This document shows, piece after piece, positions 10,403 to 20,854 of a stretch of 34,975 bases of DNA. Below the pieces are notes generated by a model. It ran no database searches. It saw only the letters and a list, made by a program, of their open reading frames with translations, and was not told the origin of the DNA. The translations under genes and the position numbers were made by a program. Position 1 is the stretch's first letter. Each line of letters begins with the position of its first letter. Source of the stretch: Ignavibacteriales bacterium (lineage in GTDB: Bacteria; Bacteroidota; Ignavibacteria; UBA10030); contig JACQBK010000084.1 of assembly GCA_016194505.1 (NCBI GenBank), positions 1 to 34,975 on the forward strand, read 5' to 3'.

Positions 10403-11538
10403 ACAAGGCAATACCTACAAAAGTGCTTTTAATGATTGACGAAGCTTCCATCGGTGGGGGACAGCAGCACGTGCTTGCTTTGGCAGAAAACATCAAGAGG
10501 GAAGAATATGAAGTTGCCGTTGCCTGCGAACGATCAGGTTATCTTGTTGATGAATTGAGAAAACGCAAAATTTCCGTATTACCTATTTCAATTTCTAATA
10601 CACTGAGTGTGCGTTCGTTGCTTTCCTGCGTACAGGCGATCCGCCAATATTCTCCCGCAATTGTTCATACGCACGGCGGGACGGCCGGATTTTACGGCAG
10701 AATTGCTGCACGCATTGTTGGAGGGATTCGTACTGTCCACACGTACCACGGGTTACATTACCTTCATGCGAAATCTAACAGTATAACGTTTCTCCATCGC
10801 TGGATTGACCGCTTATTGCTTCCAATGACTAATTCCCTTATTTGCGTTGCGCAGGCGGATTATGACCTCGGAGTCGCCAAAAAAGTAGTGCATCCCTCAA
10901 AAGGGGTTGTTATTTATAATGGTATTGCTGTGGAGCGATATAAGGCTTCTGTGCTCAGCGCAAAAGGCCTCTTGGAGCAGAAGACAAAAAATGATACTTT
11001 CATAGTAGGCACTATTGGAAGGCTTCATATTCAGAAAGGGCATAAATTTTTTCTCGTAGCTGCTAAACAAATTCTGGAGGAGTATCCTAACACTCTCTTC
11101 TACATTGTTGGGGAAGGAATACTCAGGCAAGAATTAGAAGCGCAAAGCAGGACACTTGGAATAGCCGAGAACGTAAAATTCTTAGGCGCTCGTACCGATA
11201 TACCGCAGCAATTGGCACGAATGGATGTTTTTGTTCTTCCCTCTCTTTGGGAAGGTCTTCCTCTTGTTCTTTTGGAAGCAATGGCTGCACGAAAGCCGAT
11301 TGTTGCTACAGCGGTCAATGGAGTTTTGGAAATTCTTGAAGATCGTAAAGAGGGGATGCTTGTCCCGCCAAAAGACCCCGAGTCGCTTGCGAAAGCCGTC
11401 CTTTTACTGCGGCGGGACCCGGCACTTGCATCAGCACTAGAATCGGCGGCATATACAAAAGTTTCTACTCGGTTTAATGTTCAAACGATGACCCGTAGCA
11501 CAGAGAAGGTGTACGAAAAGGTTTTAAATATCAAATGA
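10399..11538 (+). CDS. Glycosyltransferase family 4 (GT-B), GTG start
   Basis: GGGQQHVLALAENI, VHTHGGTAGFYGRIAA, GTIGRLHIQKGHKFFL, FVLPSLWEGLPLVLLEAMAARKPIVAT. Confidence 0.93.
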   Translation: MNKAIPTKVLLMIDEASIGGGQQHVLALAENIKREEYEVAVACERSGYLVDELRKRKISVLPISISNTLSVRSLLSCVQAIRQYSPAIVHTHGGTAGFYGRIAARIVGGIRTVHTYHGLHYLHAKSNSITFLHRWIDRLLLPMTNSLICVAQADYDLGVAKKVVHPSKGVVIYNGIAVERYKASVLSAKGLLEQKTKNDTFIVGTIGRLHIQKGHKFFLVAAKQILEEYPNTLFYIVGEGILRQELEAQSRTLGIAENVKFLGARTDIPQQLARMDVFVLPSLWEGLPLVLLEAMAARKPIVATAVNGVLEILEDRKEGMLVPPKDPESLAKAVLLLRRDPALASALESAAYTKVSTRFNVQTMTRSTEKVYEKVLNIK

Positions 11539-12116
11539 GAATCGGAATTTTCGGCGGCTCGTTCGACCCGCCGCACATCGGCCATCTTGTTATTGCAGAG
11601 CTTGCCTGCGAACAGCTTGGGCTTGATAAGGTCATTTTTGTTCCGGCATATCTGCCGCCGCATAAAATGGGTGGCCATCGGTCGTCCCCACATCACCGGT
11701 TGCAGATGACGAAGATTGCGGTAAAAGGGAATCCGCAGTTTGTAGTTTCTGATATTGAAATACAGCGCGAAGGTATTTCTTACACGGTTGATACGCTTCA
11801 GTATTTTAAAAAGAAATATCCCAAGGCAAAATTATTCTTACTTATTGGCGGTGATAATTATGTCCAGTTTGTAACATGGAAATCGCCGGATGTTATTGCA
11901 AAGCTGGCATCGCTTGTCGTCTATCCGCGCCCGGGCTATGACTCTACCGTGCTGCCTCACTCTTATTTTGGCAAAGAATATTTGTTGCAAGGGAATAAGT
12001 TGGATCTCTCTTCAACGGAAATCCGAAAACGCGTATTTGCTGGAAAAACCAGCCGGTATGTAGTCCTTGAAAAAGTCGAGCAGTACATTGTCAAAAAGCG
12101 CCTTTACAAAAAATAA
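11535..12116 (+). CDS. nadD: Nicotinate-nucleotide adenylyltransferase
   Basis: IGIFGGSFDPPHIGHLVIAE, VPAYLPPHK, LIGGDNYVQF, SSTEIRKRV. ATGA overlap with the upstream glycosyltransferase. Confidence 0.95.
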   Translation: MRIGIFGGSFDPPHIGHLVIAELACEQLGLDKVIFVPAYLPPHKMGGHRSSPHHRLQMTKIAVKGNPQFVVSDIEIQREGISYTVDTLQYFKKKYPKAKLFLLIGGDNYVQFVTWKSPDVIAKLASLVVYPRPGYDSTVLPHSYFGKEYLLQGNKLDLSSTEIRKRVFAGKTSRYVVLEKVEQYIVKKRLYKK

Positions 12117-12122
12117 TTTCAG

Positions 12123-14339
12123 ATGAAGTCCACCGTATCACAAGACGAGATGCACCGAATCGTTTCTACGGATCATTACGACCCGTTTCAAGTGTTAGGA
12201 CCTCATGTTATTCAGGGGACGAAACGAAAATCTCTCGCCATCCGGGCTTTTCTGCCTGATACCAATTATATATCGGTTGTTGAGCTGAAAAATGGGGAAC
12301 CTGCTAAAGAATATCCGATGCAAAAAATTCTCGATGAGGGATTTTTTGAGGTTGTTATTCCTAACCGCTCGAAAGTCTTTCCGTATAAATTGAAACGGGT
12401 CATTGACGCAAACACCTCTGATCTTTTTTATGATTCGTATTCTTTTCTTCCAACCTTAACGGATTTTGATCTTTATCTTTTTAATGCCGGCGACCATCAT
12501 CGTATTTATGAAAAGCTCGGCGCACATTACGCGGAGGTCAACGGTGTCGGCGGAATCCAATTTGCTGTGTGGGCTCCCGCCGCGCGCAGTGTCAGCGTCA
12601 TTGGCAGTTTCAACGGATGGGATAGAAGGAAACACGCAATGCGCGTGTTAGGTTCATCGGGCGTGTGGGAAATTTTTATTCCCGGATTGCCGGAAGGCGA
12701 GCTTTATAAGTTCCAAGTGAAAACCCAACCGGGTGAAATCTTGGACAAAACGGATCCGTATGCTGTTGAGATGGAATTGCGACCAAGCACAGCATCGCGG
12801 GTAAATCTTTTGTCCGGTTTTTCTTGGAGCGATAATGATTGGATGAAGCGACGAGCAAGCGATGACCATGGCTCGAAGCCAATGTCGGTTTACGAAGTTC
12901 ACCTCGGCTCGTGGGCGCGGATTCCTGAAGAAGGAAATCGGTGGCTGACGTATCGTGAGTTTGCCGAACGCCTTGTTGCGTATGTCAAGCAGCATGGCTT
13001 TACACATATTGAATTGCTGCCCGTTATGGAACATCCTTTGGATGGCTCATGGGGGTATCAGGTAACAGGCTATTTCGCGCCCACAAGTCGGTTTGGCAAG
13101 CCGCAGGATTTTATGCACTTCGTTGACCATTGCCATCAAAACAGGATCGGTGTCATTTTGGATTGGGTGCCTGCGCATTTTCCGAAAGATATTCATGCAC
13201 TCGGAGAATTTGACGGCACGCATCTGTACGAGCACGCCGACCCGCGCAAAGGAGAGCATCAAGATTGGGGAACGTACATTTTTAATTTCGGACGCAAAGA
13301 AGTAAAAAATTTCCTTATCAGTAATGCTTTATATTGGATTGACAAGTATCATATTGACGGTTTTCGTATTGACGCAGTTGCTTCGATGCTCTACCTTGAT
13401 TATTCCCGAAAAGAAGGGGAATGGCTCCCCAACCAATACGGCGGACGCGAAAACCTCGATGCGATTGAATTTATAAAATATCTCAACAGTATTGTTCATC
13501 AGTACTACCCCGGCGTGTTGACTATCGCGGAGGAATCCACCGCGTGGCCCGGCGTTACAAACTCCCTTGAGCATGGCGGATTGGGTTTTGATTTAAAATG
13601 GAATATGGGTTGGATGCATGACATGTTGGAATATTTCTCCAAAGACCCGATTCATCGGTCGCACCACCATCGTAATCTAACGTTTGTCCTGTTGTATGCC
13701 TTTACCGAGCGATTTCTTCTTCCGCTTTCTCACGATGAAGTGGTGCACGGCAAGCGCTCACTGCTCGATAAAATGCCCGGCGATGTATGGCAGAAGTTTG
13801 CCAATCTTCGCGCCCTGCATGGGTTGCAGTATGGATTTCCCGGTAAGAAATTACTCTTTATGGGCGATGAAATAGGACAGTGGACAGAATGGAGCCACGA
13901 CCAATCGCTTGATTGGCATTTGCTGAACGACGGAATGCACTCAGGGCTACTGCGCTGGATTGATGATTTGAATAAATTTTATAAACATGAGCCTGCGCTT
14001 TACGAAATAGATTTTCATTACACCGGTTTCGATTGGATTGATTTCCACGATAGCGTAAGCAGTATTATTTCGTTCGAGCGCAAAAGCGTCAATGCCGCGG
14101 AACGCATTATCGTCGTATGCAATTTTACGCCCGTTCCCCGCCTTGATTATAGAATTGGTGTTGCCGAACAGGGGGCGTATGCCGAGCTGCTCAACAGCGA
14201 TTCTTCTTATTATGGCGGAAGCAATATGGGCAATGCGGGTACAATCGAATCAGAAGAAATACCACATCATAATAGGCAATATTCAATTAGACTTACGCTT
14301 CCTCCGTTGGCGATTCTGTTTCTTAAATTAAAAAGTTGA
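12123..14339 (+). CDS. glgB: 1,4-alpha-glucan branching enzyme (GH13)
   Basis: [102 protein letters not shown]. Confidence 0.98.
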   Translation: MKSTVSQDEMHRIVSTDHYDPFQVLGPHVIQGTKRKSLAIRAFLPDTNYISVVELKNGEPAKEYPMQKILDEGFFEVVIPNRSKVFPYKLKRVIDANTSDLFYDSYSFLPTLTDFDLYLFNAGDHHRIYEKLGAHYAEVNGVGGIQFAVWAPAARSVSVIGSFNGWDRRKHAMRVLGSSGVWEIFIPGLPEGELYKFQVKTQPGEILDKTDPYAVEMELRPSTASRVNLLSGFSWSDNDWMKRRASDDHGSKPMSVYEVHLGSWARIPEEGNRWLTYREFAERLVAYVKQHGFTHIELLPVMEHPLDGSWGYQVTGYFAPTSRFGKPQDFMHFVDHCHQNRIGVILDWVPAHFPKDIHALGEFDGTHLYEHADPRKGEHQDWGTYIFNFGRKEVKNFLISNALYWIDKYHIDGFRIDAVASMLYLDYSRKEGEWLPNQYGGRENLDAIEFIKYLNSIVHQYYPGVLTIAEESTAWPGVTNSLEHGGLGFDLKWNMGWMHDMLEYFSKDPIHRSHHHRNLTFVLLYAFTERFLLPLSHDEVVHGKRSLLDKMPGDVWQKFANLRALHGLQYGFPGKKLLFMGDEIGQWTEWSHDQSLDWHLLNDGMHSGLLRWIDDLNKFYKHEPALYEIDFHYTGFDWIDFHDSVSSIISFERKSVNAAERIIVVCNFTPVPRLDYRIGVAEQGAYAELLNSDSSYYGGSNMGNAGTIESEEIPHHNRQYSIRLTLPPLAILFLKLKS

Positions 14340-14467
14340 TTTTTTCGTTAGTTAGCGTTATTCTACGCGCTGGCAACAAACTGTGCATCGTGACTGAGCT
14401 TTTCTCAATTTTCTAACTCATCTACATTCTCACAATTCCTACTATCAACTGAAAGGTCAAAGGCGTT

Positions 14468-16945
14468 ATGAGATACACACTCCTTCTTCTCATTGCAGCG
14501 TTTATGTTATACGGTTGCGCTTCGACGAAACCGGATAATGGTCCCCAAAAAACAGATACAACTGGTGTCAGGCCCTCTGCGCCTCCAAGTGGCGGTATGA
14601 AGCCTTATAGCCAGGTTATCACCAAAGAAGCGAAGACTTCAAAAGGATTATTTACTATTCATCGCATCAAAGATAAACTTTTCTTCGAGATACCGACGAA
14701 AGAATTCAACAAAGAATTTTTGCTCGTGAGCAACCAAGCGAAGATTCAAACGGGGTTGGGATATGGTGGCGATGCCGTCAATCGTCAAGTTGTCAAATGG
14801 GAACGAGTGGGCGACCGCATCTTGCTGAGGAGCGTTCTCTACGCCGCTGTCGCTGCGGATAGCTTGCCGGTTTCCTATTCGGTTAAGAAAGCGAACCTTC
14901 CGCCCATTATCGCGGCGTTCGATATTCAGGCGCTCAATAAGGATAGCTCTGCGATGGTAGTTGACGTTACGGATTTATACACGACAGATGTTCCCGAAAT
15001 GGGGTTAGCAAAGTTTATTCGGGATATGAACCGAGTGAGGCGGCTCGATTCCAAACGCTCGTTTATTGATTATTGCAAAACGTTCCCTGACAATGTTGAA
15101 ACAGAAGCTACGCTTACCTATGACGCCGCTCAAGTTCCTCAAGCAAATAATTTAAGCTCTATTTCGATTACTATGCATCATTCTATGGTGCGGTTGCCAG
15201 AAAAACCGATGATGCCGCGGTTGGAAGACGACCGTGTAGGCTTTTTCAGTTATGACCGTTATGACTATGGGTATGATTCGCAGCGCGCTGAAAAGCGATC
15301 ATATATTGCGCGTTGGAGGCTTGAACCGAAAGACCCGGCCGCCATCCAGCACGGGGGATTAAGCGAACCGGTTAAGCCTATTACATATTACATTGATCGC
15401 GGCGTTCCCGATAAATGGCGTCCCTGGTTGAAGAAAGGTGTGGAAGATTGGCAGGCGGCTTTCGAAAAAGCAGGTTTTAAAAATGCAATCATCGCGAAAG
15501 ATGCGCCGAGCGAAAAAGAAGATCCCGATTGGAGCGCTGAGGACGCACGTTATGCAACGATTCGCTGGTTGCCGTCTGAAATTGAAAACGCCTATGGTCC
15601 TCACATCGCGGATCCACGCACGGGCGAAATTCTCGACTCAGATATCGGATTCTTCCACAACGTGATGAATCTTGCCAGAGATTGGTACTTTGTGCAAGTG
15701 GGAAATGTTGACCCTCGCGCAAAGAAATTACCGCTGCCTGATGATTTAATGGGCGAGCTTCTTCGCTATATTGCCGCCCACGAAATAGGCCACACACTTG
15801 GTTTCCCCCACAACTGGAAATCTTCTTCATCCTATCCCATTGATAGCTTACGAAGTGCTTCGTTCACTGCGCGCAATGGCGATGAAGCTTCCATTATGGA
15901 TTACGGACGATTCAATTATGTTGCACAGCCGGGTGATAATGCTCACCTTATTCCCATCGTTGGACCGTACGATAAATTCGCGGTCGAATGGGGCTATAAA
16001 CCAATCATCGGTGTTAAAACTCCCGACGACGAAAAAGCAGAGCTTAATAAAATTGCCGCCCGTCAAGAAAAAGAGCCGTATCTGCGCTTTGGCGTATCCG
16101 ATATTAATGACCCTACAGTCCAAACGGAAGACTTGGGCGCGGATGCAATTGCTGCGACAAAGATGGGCTTGAAAAATATCAACGCGATTTCCAATATGCT
16201 GATTAGTGCAACGACAAAAGTAGGAGAAGACTACAGCGACTTACGGGAAATATATGGTCAATTACTCGCTCAGCGCAATCGCGAGCTTGGACATGTTGCA
16301 AACTACATCGGTGGTGTTGTTAAGACAACGCGGGTTGCCGGGCAAGAAGGAGTCGTGCACACGCCGGTTGCACGTGAGAAACAAAAAGAATCAATGGATT
16401 TTGTGATTAAGGAGGCGTTTAGAACACCGACTGAGCTTATCAAACCTGAAATTCTTGCTCTTATCGAGCCTACGGGTGCGGCAGACAGAATATTGCAGGG
16501 TCATAGGCAAATTCTCAGTATTCTTCTGAACAACGACCGCATGGGAAGATTGATTAACACGGCTGCGATTGCTAAGTCCAACCGTCCATATACTCTGAAC
16601 GAAATGTTAACGGATCTAAGGCAGGGAGTATGGAGCGAGTTAACCAGCAGTAGTGTGAAAACAGACTTGTATCGGCGAAATTTACAAAGAGCCTACGTTG
16701 AATTGATGGGAACGAAGCTCAATCCACTGCCGTTTGTACCGCCGCCAAATTTGCCGCCCGGATTCATATTTCCGCCTCCAACACCATTGCCCGGAGAAGC
16801 ACGTGCGCTCATCCGAACGGAGTTGTTGGATTTGGATAAAACTATTGCAGGTGCACTTTCCCGTGCCGGCGATAGGGAAACGAAAGCACACTTACAAGAT
16901 AGCAGAGATCAGATTTCTAAAATCTTGTATCCGGATAAGAAGTAA
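14468..16945 (+). CDS. Zinc-dependent metalloprotease lipoprotein (DUF5117/DUF4953-like)
   Basis: Lipobox MLYGCAST; HEIGHTLGFPHN (HExxHxxGxxH) and Met-turn-like SIMDYGRFNY. Confidence 0.9.
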   Translation: MRYTLLLLIAAFMLYGCASTKPDNGPQKTDTTGVRPSAPPSGGMKPYSQVITKEAKTSKGLFTIHRIKDKLFFEIPTKEFNKEFLLVSNQAKIQTGLGYGGDAVNRQVVKWERVGDRILLRSVLYAAVAADSLPVSYSVKKANLPPIIAAFDIQALNKDSSAMVVDVTDLYTTDVPEMGLAKFIRDMNRVRRLDSKRSFIDYCKTFPDNVETEATLTYDAAQVPQANNLSSISITMHHSMVRLPEKPMMPRLEDDRVGFFSYDRYDYGYDSQRAEKRSYIARWRLEPKDPAAIQHGGLSEPVKPITYYIDRGVPDKWRPWLKKGVEDWQAAFEKAGFKNAIIAKDAPSEKEDPDWSAEDARYATIRWLPSEIENAYGPHIADPRTGEILDSDIGFFHNVMNLARDWYFVQVGNVDPRAKKLPLPDDLMGELLRYIAAHEIGHTLGFPHNWKSSSSYPIDSLRSASFTARNGDEASIMDYGRFNYVAQPGDNAHLIPIVGPYDKFAVEWGYKPIIGVKTPDDEKAELNKIAARQEKEPYLRFGVSDINDPTVQTEDLGADAIAATKMGLKNINAISNMLISATTKVGEDYSDLREIYGQLLAQRNRELGHVANYIGGVVKTTRVAGQEGVVHTPVAREKQKESMDFVIKEAFRTPTELIKPEILALIEPTGAADRILQGHRQILSILLNNDRMGRLINTAAIAKSNRPYTLNEMLTDLRQGVWSELTSSSVKTDLYRRNLQRAYVELMGTKLNPLPFVPPPNLPPGFIFPPPTPLPGEARALIRTELLDLDKTIAGALSRAGDRETKAHLQDSRDQISKILYPDKK

Positions 16946-16966
16946 ATTTAGGTGATGCTTTACGAG

Positions 16967-17003
16967 AACAAGGGAGGCTCATTGAGTCGCCCTTGGTGTT
17001 TTT
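16967..17003 (+). terminator. Rho-independent terminator after metalloprotease
   Basis: CAAGGG..G.CTCA-T-TGAG.C..CCCTTG stem, then TGTTTTT. Confidence 0.7.
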
Positions 17004-17044
17004 GATAGGATATTCTCCTGCGAAAGCATTTATTTTTTTACTAG

Positions 17045-17068
17045 CGGTCACGGACCATTCCGTGACCG
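17045..17068. repeat. Intergenic palindrome, hairpin 1
   Basis: CGGTCACGGA-CCAT-TCCGTGACCG, perfect 10-bp stem. Confidence 0.9.
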
Positions 17069-17087
17069 TTTTGCAGAGATTGTTTAC

Positions 17088-17113
17088 GCTGTCACGGTGT
17101 GGACCGTGACAGC
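17088..17113. repeat. Intergenic palindrome, hairpin 2
   Basis: GCTGTCACGGT-GTGG-ACCGTGACAGC, perfect 11-bp stem sharing GTCACGG/CCGTGAC with hairpin 1. Confidence 0.9.
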
Positions 17114-17141
17114 CAAACGAAATAAGATATTGGTAAATGGT

Positions 17142-20100
17142 TTATTTTGTTGCGAACGTAATTATCTTTTTCAAATAGGTTTTTTCCTCAACGGCGCCAT
17201 CAAAGCGAAAAACAGCAGTTAATTTTTCACCTTTTCTCGATTTAATTTCCGCATTGTGGACACTCTTTATAACTGAATCAGGGTCAATCACATCCAGCGT
17301 ATATTCAAATCCTGTACGGCCTTCTACGGTAAGCAAATACTTTCCTTGCTCCCACTTTTCATCAATTACACGGAGACCTGTAGATTCCTGATGCGGTTCG
17401 GGATGAGGCACCGGAGGGACTATCCCAATTCCTTTTGAGTGATGCACCCTCATGGTCGTTTTGCCTGATAGTTTAATTGGAAGGATGGGTGCATCTTCGT
17501 ACTTCGTTATAATTTTTCTCTGTTGGATTTTCTTTGTCCCAATTTGAACGGAGGAAATTTCCGTTCCCAAAGAAAACAACTGCTGAAATATCACTTGCAT
17601 TGTTTTTGAACTGGAAGTGTGGAACTCATAACTTGTAACGTTTTCTTCCCGCGTCATACGAAAATTACATTGTTGTTTTCCTAACCGGATATTTTTGACT
17701 TCGACTGTTTTCCAATCGGGAGGAAAATATGGGCGCAATGTTAATTGATTTTTCAAAGCATCGAATTCCAATCCGAGCATGCCCTCAAGAATCGGCTGCA
17801 AGACCATTGTCTCCGACCAAGCCTGGTGGGGACAGACTCCTGCCGGCTGAAACTGTTCGCCGTGCAACACCTCCTCAACATATCCCGCCGCAAAATGCTG
17901 ATAGACTAAAAGATTATTCATAAGATGAACATATCCCTGTAACGGACGATACAACGTGAATTCCGCCAAGGCTGTCCATCCAGTAAACAGGGGCCAAACG
18001 CTTCCGTAGTGATACCCTTTAGGATTATACATTGCGTTATCGCTGCCAACGATGCGAGTGCCCCAATCAGCGGAAAATCTGTGCGATGCGTATTCGGCTA
18101 AACAATTTTTTGAGTTTTCTTTTTCAGTGGCTCCGAGATACATGCCCACCGCCGGTAACACAGTTTTTTCTGTATTGTAGGATCCGTCTTTACGTTTACC
18201 AAAATTGTAAAAATTGGTCGTTGCGTTCCAAAATTCTTTTTTTACAATTTCACGAACAGTCTCGGATTCTCGCCGCCATTTTCTTGCCAGAGGATTTTTC
18301 ATTAATGCTTGCGCGACATACGAGGCTTCTTTCAACGCGGCACACCAGCACGAAGCAAGATAATGTTCCGTGTGAACAGGGAAGAGCTTTCCGCCTTCGA
18401 CCCAACCGTGGCCAACGTTAGTGTTTTCGATAAGATGATCACCGTCTGTATCAGTCGAGAAGCAGAAATCAATGGCTCTGGATAGATGTTCAAATTCTTT
18501 TCGAACAAATGCGGTATCGCCGCTTGCCCGCAGATAATGCCCCATCAGAATAATATAAAGGGGAGTGGAATCAGCCGCGTCAAAGTGAGCGTAGGCGCTG
18601 GTCGTCAGTTCGTGCAAAATCTTTCCGTTGACGTCTTGGTGTTTTCCGAGAAACTCCAACGTGTCTTTTACTTTATCAAAATCTCCGTAATCGAGAACGG
18701 CGAAGCTTGTCCAAACGCTATCGCGGCCAAAGTACCAGGCGTAGCCGGGCCTGCCGCTTATTTTCTGTCCGCCATCCCAGCCCGAGGTGCTCAGCCCGTA
18801 GCCCGCTAAAAACGATGCACCGAGTCCCGGAGTCTCGACAAAAAATCTATCGGTTGCTGCAACAGCCCAATTGTATCCTTCATTAAACTCTTCGTTGGGA
18901 GTATTGAATTGCACCAGTTGCTTTTGGAATGATTTAAAGTAGCGGGCTTGTCGCTCTAACGCTCGAGAAGGATTTGACACTATTTTTTCATAAGCACGAA
19001 CTGCTTCTGCCTCGCCACGGTTCGATCCCGCGAAAGCGAGAGTGCAGTAAGGATTCCGTTCATTCAATTGAAGTCGAAGCCCAACAGCAACTTGGATCGT
19101 TTCCGTCGGCTCGCCGGAGAATTTATTTTCTTTTTCTACGATAGAAGAATATTGTCCGGCAACAATTTCTGAAGGAGGCATCGAACAACCAATAAGAGAG
19201 ACAAGCTCGCTGTTCTGATTTGCCACGACAAACCCTTGCAAACCACCATCCCAAGCGTACCGTAAGGAACCTGAGGCTTGTTCATTAAGAGGCCACATCA
19301 ATCGTAGATCAACCTGCGCTGTGCAGAGAATTTCTACTGGTTCTTTTGAATCAATTCTGTAATGAATTGCTCCGCAAGAGAGTTGGTAATCTCCAAATAT
19401 GACTTCTTCTATGACTGCTTCTCCCACATGATAAATGCGCGTGATGGATTCAGGCTCGATAATAACCTGTGGATTGAGCGAAGCGCTGGACTGAGCATCT
19501 GACGCTCCAATTTTGAAACTGGTTTTAAAATCTTTCAGAATTCTTAACGGATGGCACCAAATTTCCTGGATGCCGCCGCGCTCTTTTCCCATAAGAAGAA
19601 TTCTTCGTCCGCCGACATCATAAAATTGCTCAGGCTCAGCAGGAGAGGTAAACTCCCGCTTGATGAGTAAGCCGTTCGGTTTGATCTGCCAATAATCAGA
19701 CTCTATTTTGATTGGCTTATTATTGCGCTTGATTGACCGAACAGACTGAGGCTCAAATGTCCAATATGTTTTTCTAAGTTTTTGGCTTGGTTTAGTCGCG
19801 AGATAGGTAATGCAATTAACAGCAAATTTTTCGAGCTGTTTTCTAAACCGCGTCTGTTGCTCTTTGAAGAAAAAGTATGTTCCGATTGTAAGCGTTTTGC
19901 CTTTGCCAATTTGGTATTCGGAAATAATTCTCCATTGCTCGTTTAACTTGATATAAAGATGTTCAACACCAACAACAGAACCGTTGGCTGGAGTTGTTTT
20001 ATCATACAGTGCGGCAGAATAATCTACTCCGCTCGATGGATTCCAGGTATACACTCCCCCTGCAAGGCCATCAAAAATTGGGTGTCCTTGAAAACTTGCA

Positions 20101-20489
20101 AACCCACGAATATCCGGATAATCTTCTGCCCAAGATTTTTGCTCCCAGGCACCTTTGGCTATAAAGTTTGGCCGCGAATTTTCGAAGCCCAAATCAACAA
20201 TATAGGGGGCGGCAAGTAACGATAACAGGAGAGAGCCGCCTTGTTCCGCGTACTGTTTGATTGTGTGAAGGATTTCCGGCTCAAGAACTAACGGAGGTAT
20301 CGTGATCGAAGAATCGAAATGCCACCATACTACATCATATCCCTTAAGAACTGAAGGCTTCCGGCTGATAGCAGCAAATGGAATTTTTGTTGCTTTGAAT
20401 TTCTTTAAAGAGGAAAGAAAATTCCATCCAGCCCTTTCTTCTTCTGACAATGCTTGTGGATTGTAAATTAAATAACCGATCGTTTTCAT
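17142..20489 (-). CDS. GATase-like domain fused to (alpha/alpha)6 glycoside hydrolase (amylo-alpha-1,6-glucosidase/GH15-GH133-like)
   Basis: 1115 aa. N-terminal about 235 aa (GYDVVWWHFDSS, YAEQGGSLLLSLLAAPYIVDLG, GKGKTLTIGTYFF) looks GATase1/DUF4960-like. C-terminal GH region: GRPGYAWYFGRDSVWTSFAVLDYGDFDKVKDTLEFL, SVWPLFTGWTALAEF, CPHQAWSETMVLQPILEGMLGLEFDA. Confidence 0.8.
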   Translation of the reverse strand: MKTIGYLIYNPQALSEEERAGWNFLSSLKKFKATKIPFAAISRKPSVLKGYDVVWWHFDSSITIPPLVLEPEILHTIKQYAEQGGSLLLSLLAAPYIVDLGFENSRPNFIAKGAWEQKSWAEDYPDIRGFASFQGHPIFDGLAGGVYTWNPSSGVDYSAALYDKTTPANGSVVGVEHLYIKLNEQWRIISEYQIGKGKTLTIGTYFFFKEQQTRFRKQLEKFAVNCITYLATKPSQKLRKTYWTFEPQSVRSIKRNNKPIKIESDYWQIKPNGLLIKREFTSPAEPEQFYDVGGRRILLMGKERGGIQEIWCHPLRILKDFKTSFKIGASDAQSSASLNPQVIIEPESITRIYHVGEAVIEEVIFGDYQLSCGAIHYRIDSKEPVEILCTAQVDLRLMWPLNEQASGSLRYAWDGGLQGFVVANQNSELVSLIGCSMPPSEIVAGQYSSIVEKENKFSGEPTETIQVAVGLRLQLNERNPYCTLAFAGSNRGEAEAVRAYEKIVSNPSRALERQARYFKSFQKQLVQFNTPNEEFNEGYNWAVAATDRFFVETPGLGASFLAGYGLSTSGWDGGQKISGRPGYAWYFGRDSVWTSFAVLDYGDFDKVKDTLEFLGKHQDVNGKILHELTTSAYAHFDAADSTPLYIILMGHYLRASGDTAFVRKEFEHLSRAIDFCFSTDTDGDHLIENTNVGHGWVEGGKLFPVHTEHYLASCWCAALKEASYVAQALMKNPLARKWRRESETVREIVKKEFWNATTNFYNFGKRKDGSYNTEKTVLPAVGMYLGATEKENSKNCLAEYASHRFSADWGTRIVGSDNAMYNPKGYHYGSVWPLFTGWTALAEFTLYRPLQGYVHLMNNLLVYQHFAAGYVEEVLHGEQFQPAGVCPHQAWSETMVLQPILEGMLGLEFDALKNQLTLRPYFPPDWKTVEVKNIRLGKQQCNFRMTREENVTSYEFHTSSSKTMQVIFQQLFSLGTEISSVQIGTKKIQQRKIITKYEDAPILPIKLSGKTTMRVHHSKGIGIVPPVPHPEPHQESTGLRVIDEKWEQGKYLLTVEGRTGFEYTLDVIDPDSVIKSVHNAEIKSRKGEKLTAVFRFDGAVEEKTYLKKIITFATK

Positions 20490-20490
20490 T

Positions 20491-20850
20491 TCACAGTTGA
20501 GCTATAATTGACATTAATTTATCCATGGTTATGGGCTTTTGTAGAAACGCCTCAACGCCGGTTGCGAGCACATCCGCAGGAGAATAAAGCGCAGCATAGC
20601 CGGTAATCATGACGATAGGGAATTGAGGATGTTGTTCCTTGATAGCTTTTGTCAATTCTATGCCATTCATTGTTGGCAGATCTACGTCTATAATAGCCAT
20701 ATCAGGTTTTTGTTTTTCCAACATTTCTAACACAATTTCGCTTGATGATGTTTCAAGGAGCTTGTATCCGCGCTCGCCAAGGGCATCTATTAACAATTGT
20801 CGAAACACTTCGTCATCATCTACGATAAGGATGGTTGAGCCCTTTTTCAT
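20491..20850 (-). CDS. Receiver-only response regulator (CheY-like)
   Basis: ILIVDDDEVFRQLL, MAIIDVDLPTMNGIEL, IVMITGYA, FLQKPI; 119 aa with no output domain. Confidence 0.95.
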   Translation of the reverse strand: MKKGSTILIVDDDEVFRQLLIDALGERGYKLLETSSSEIVLEMLEKQKPDMAIIDVDLPTMNGIELTKAIKEQHPQFPIVMITGYAALYSPADVLATGVEAFLQKPITMDKLMSIIAQL

Positions 20851-20854
20851 AGGG

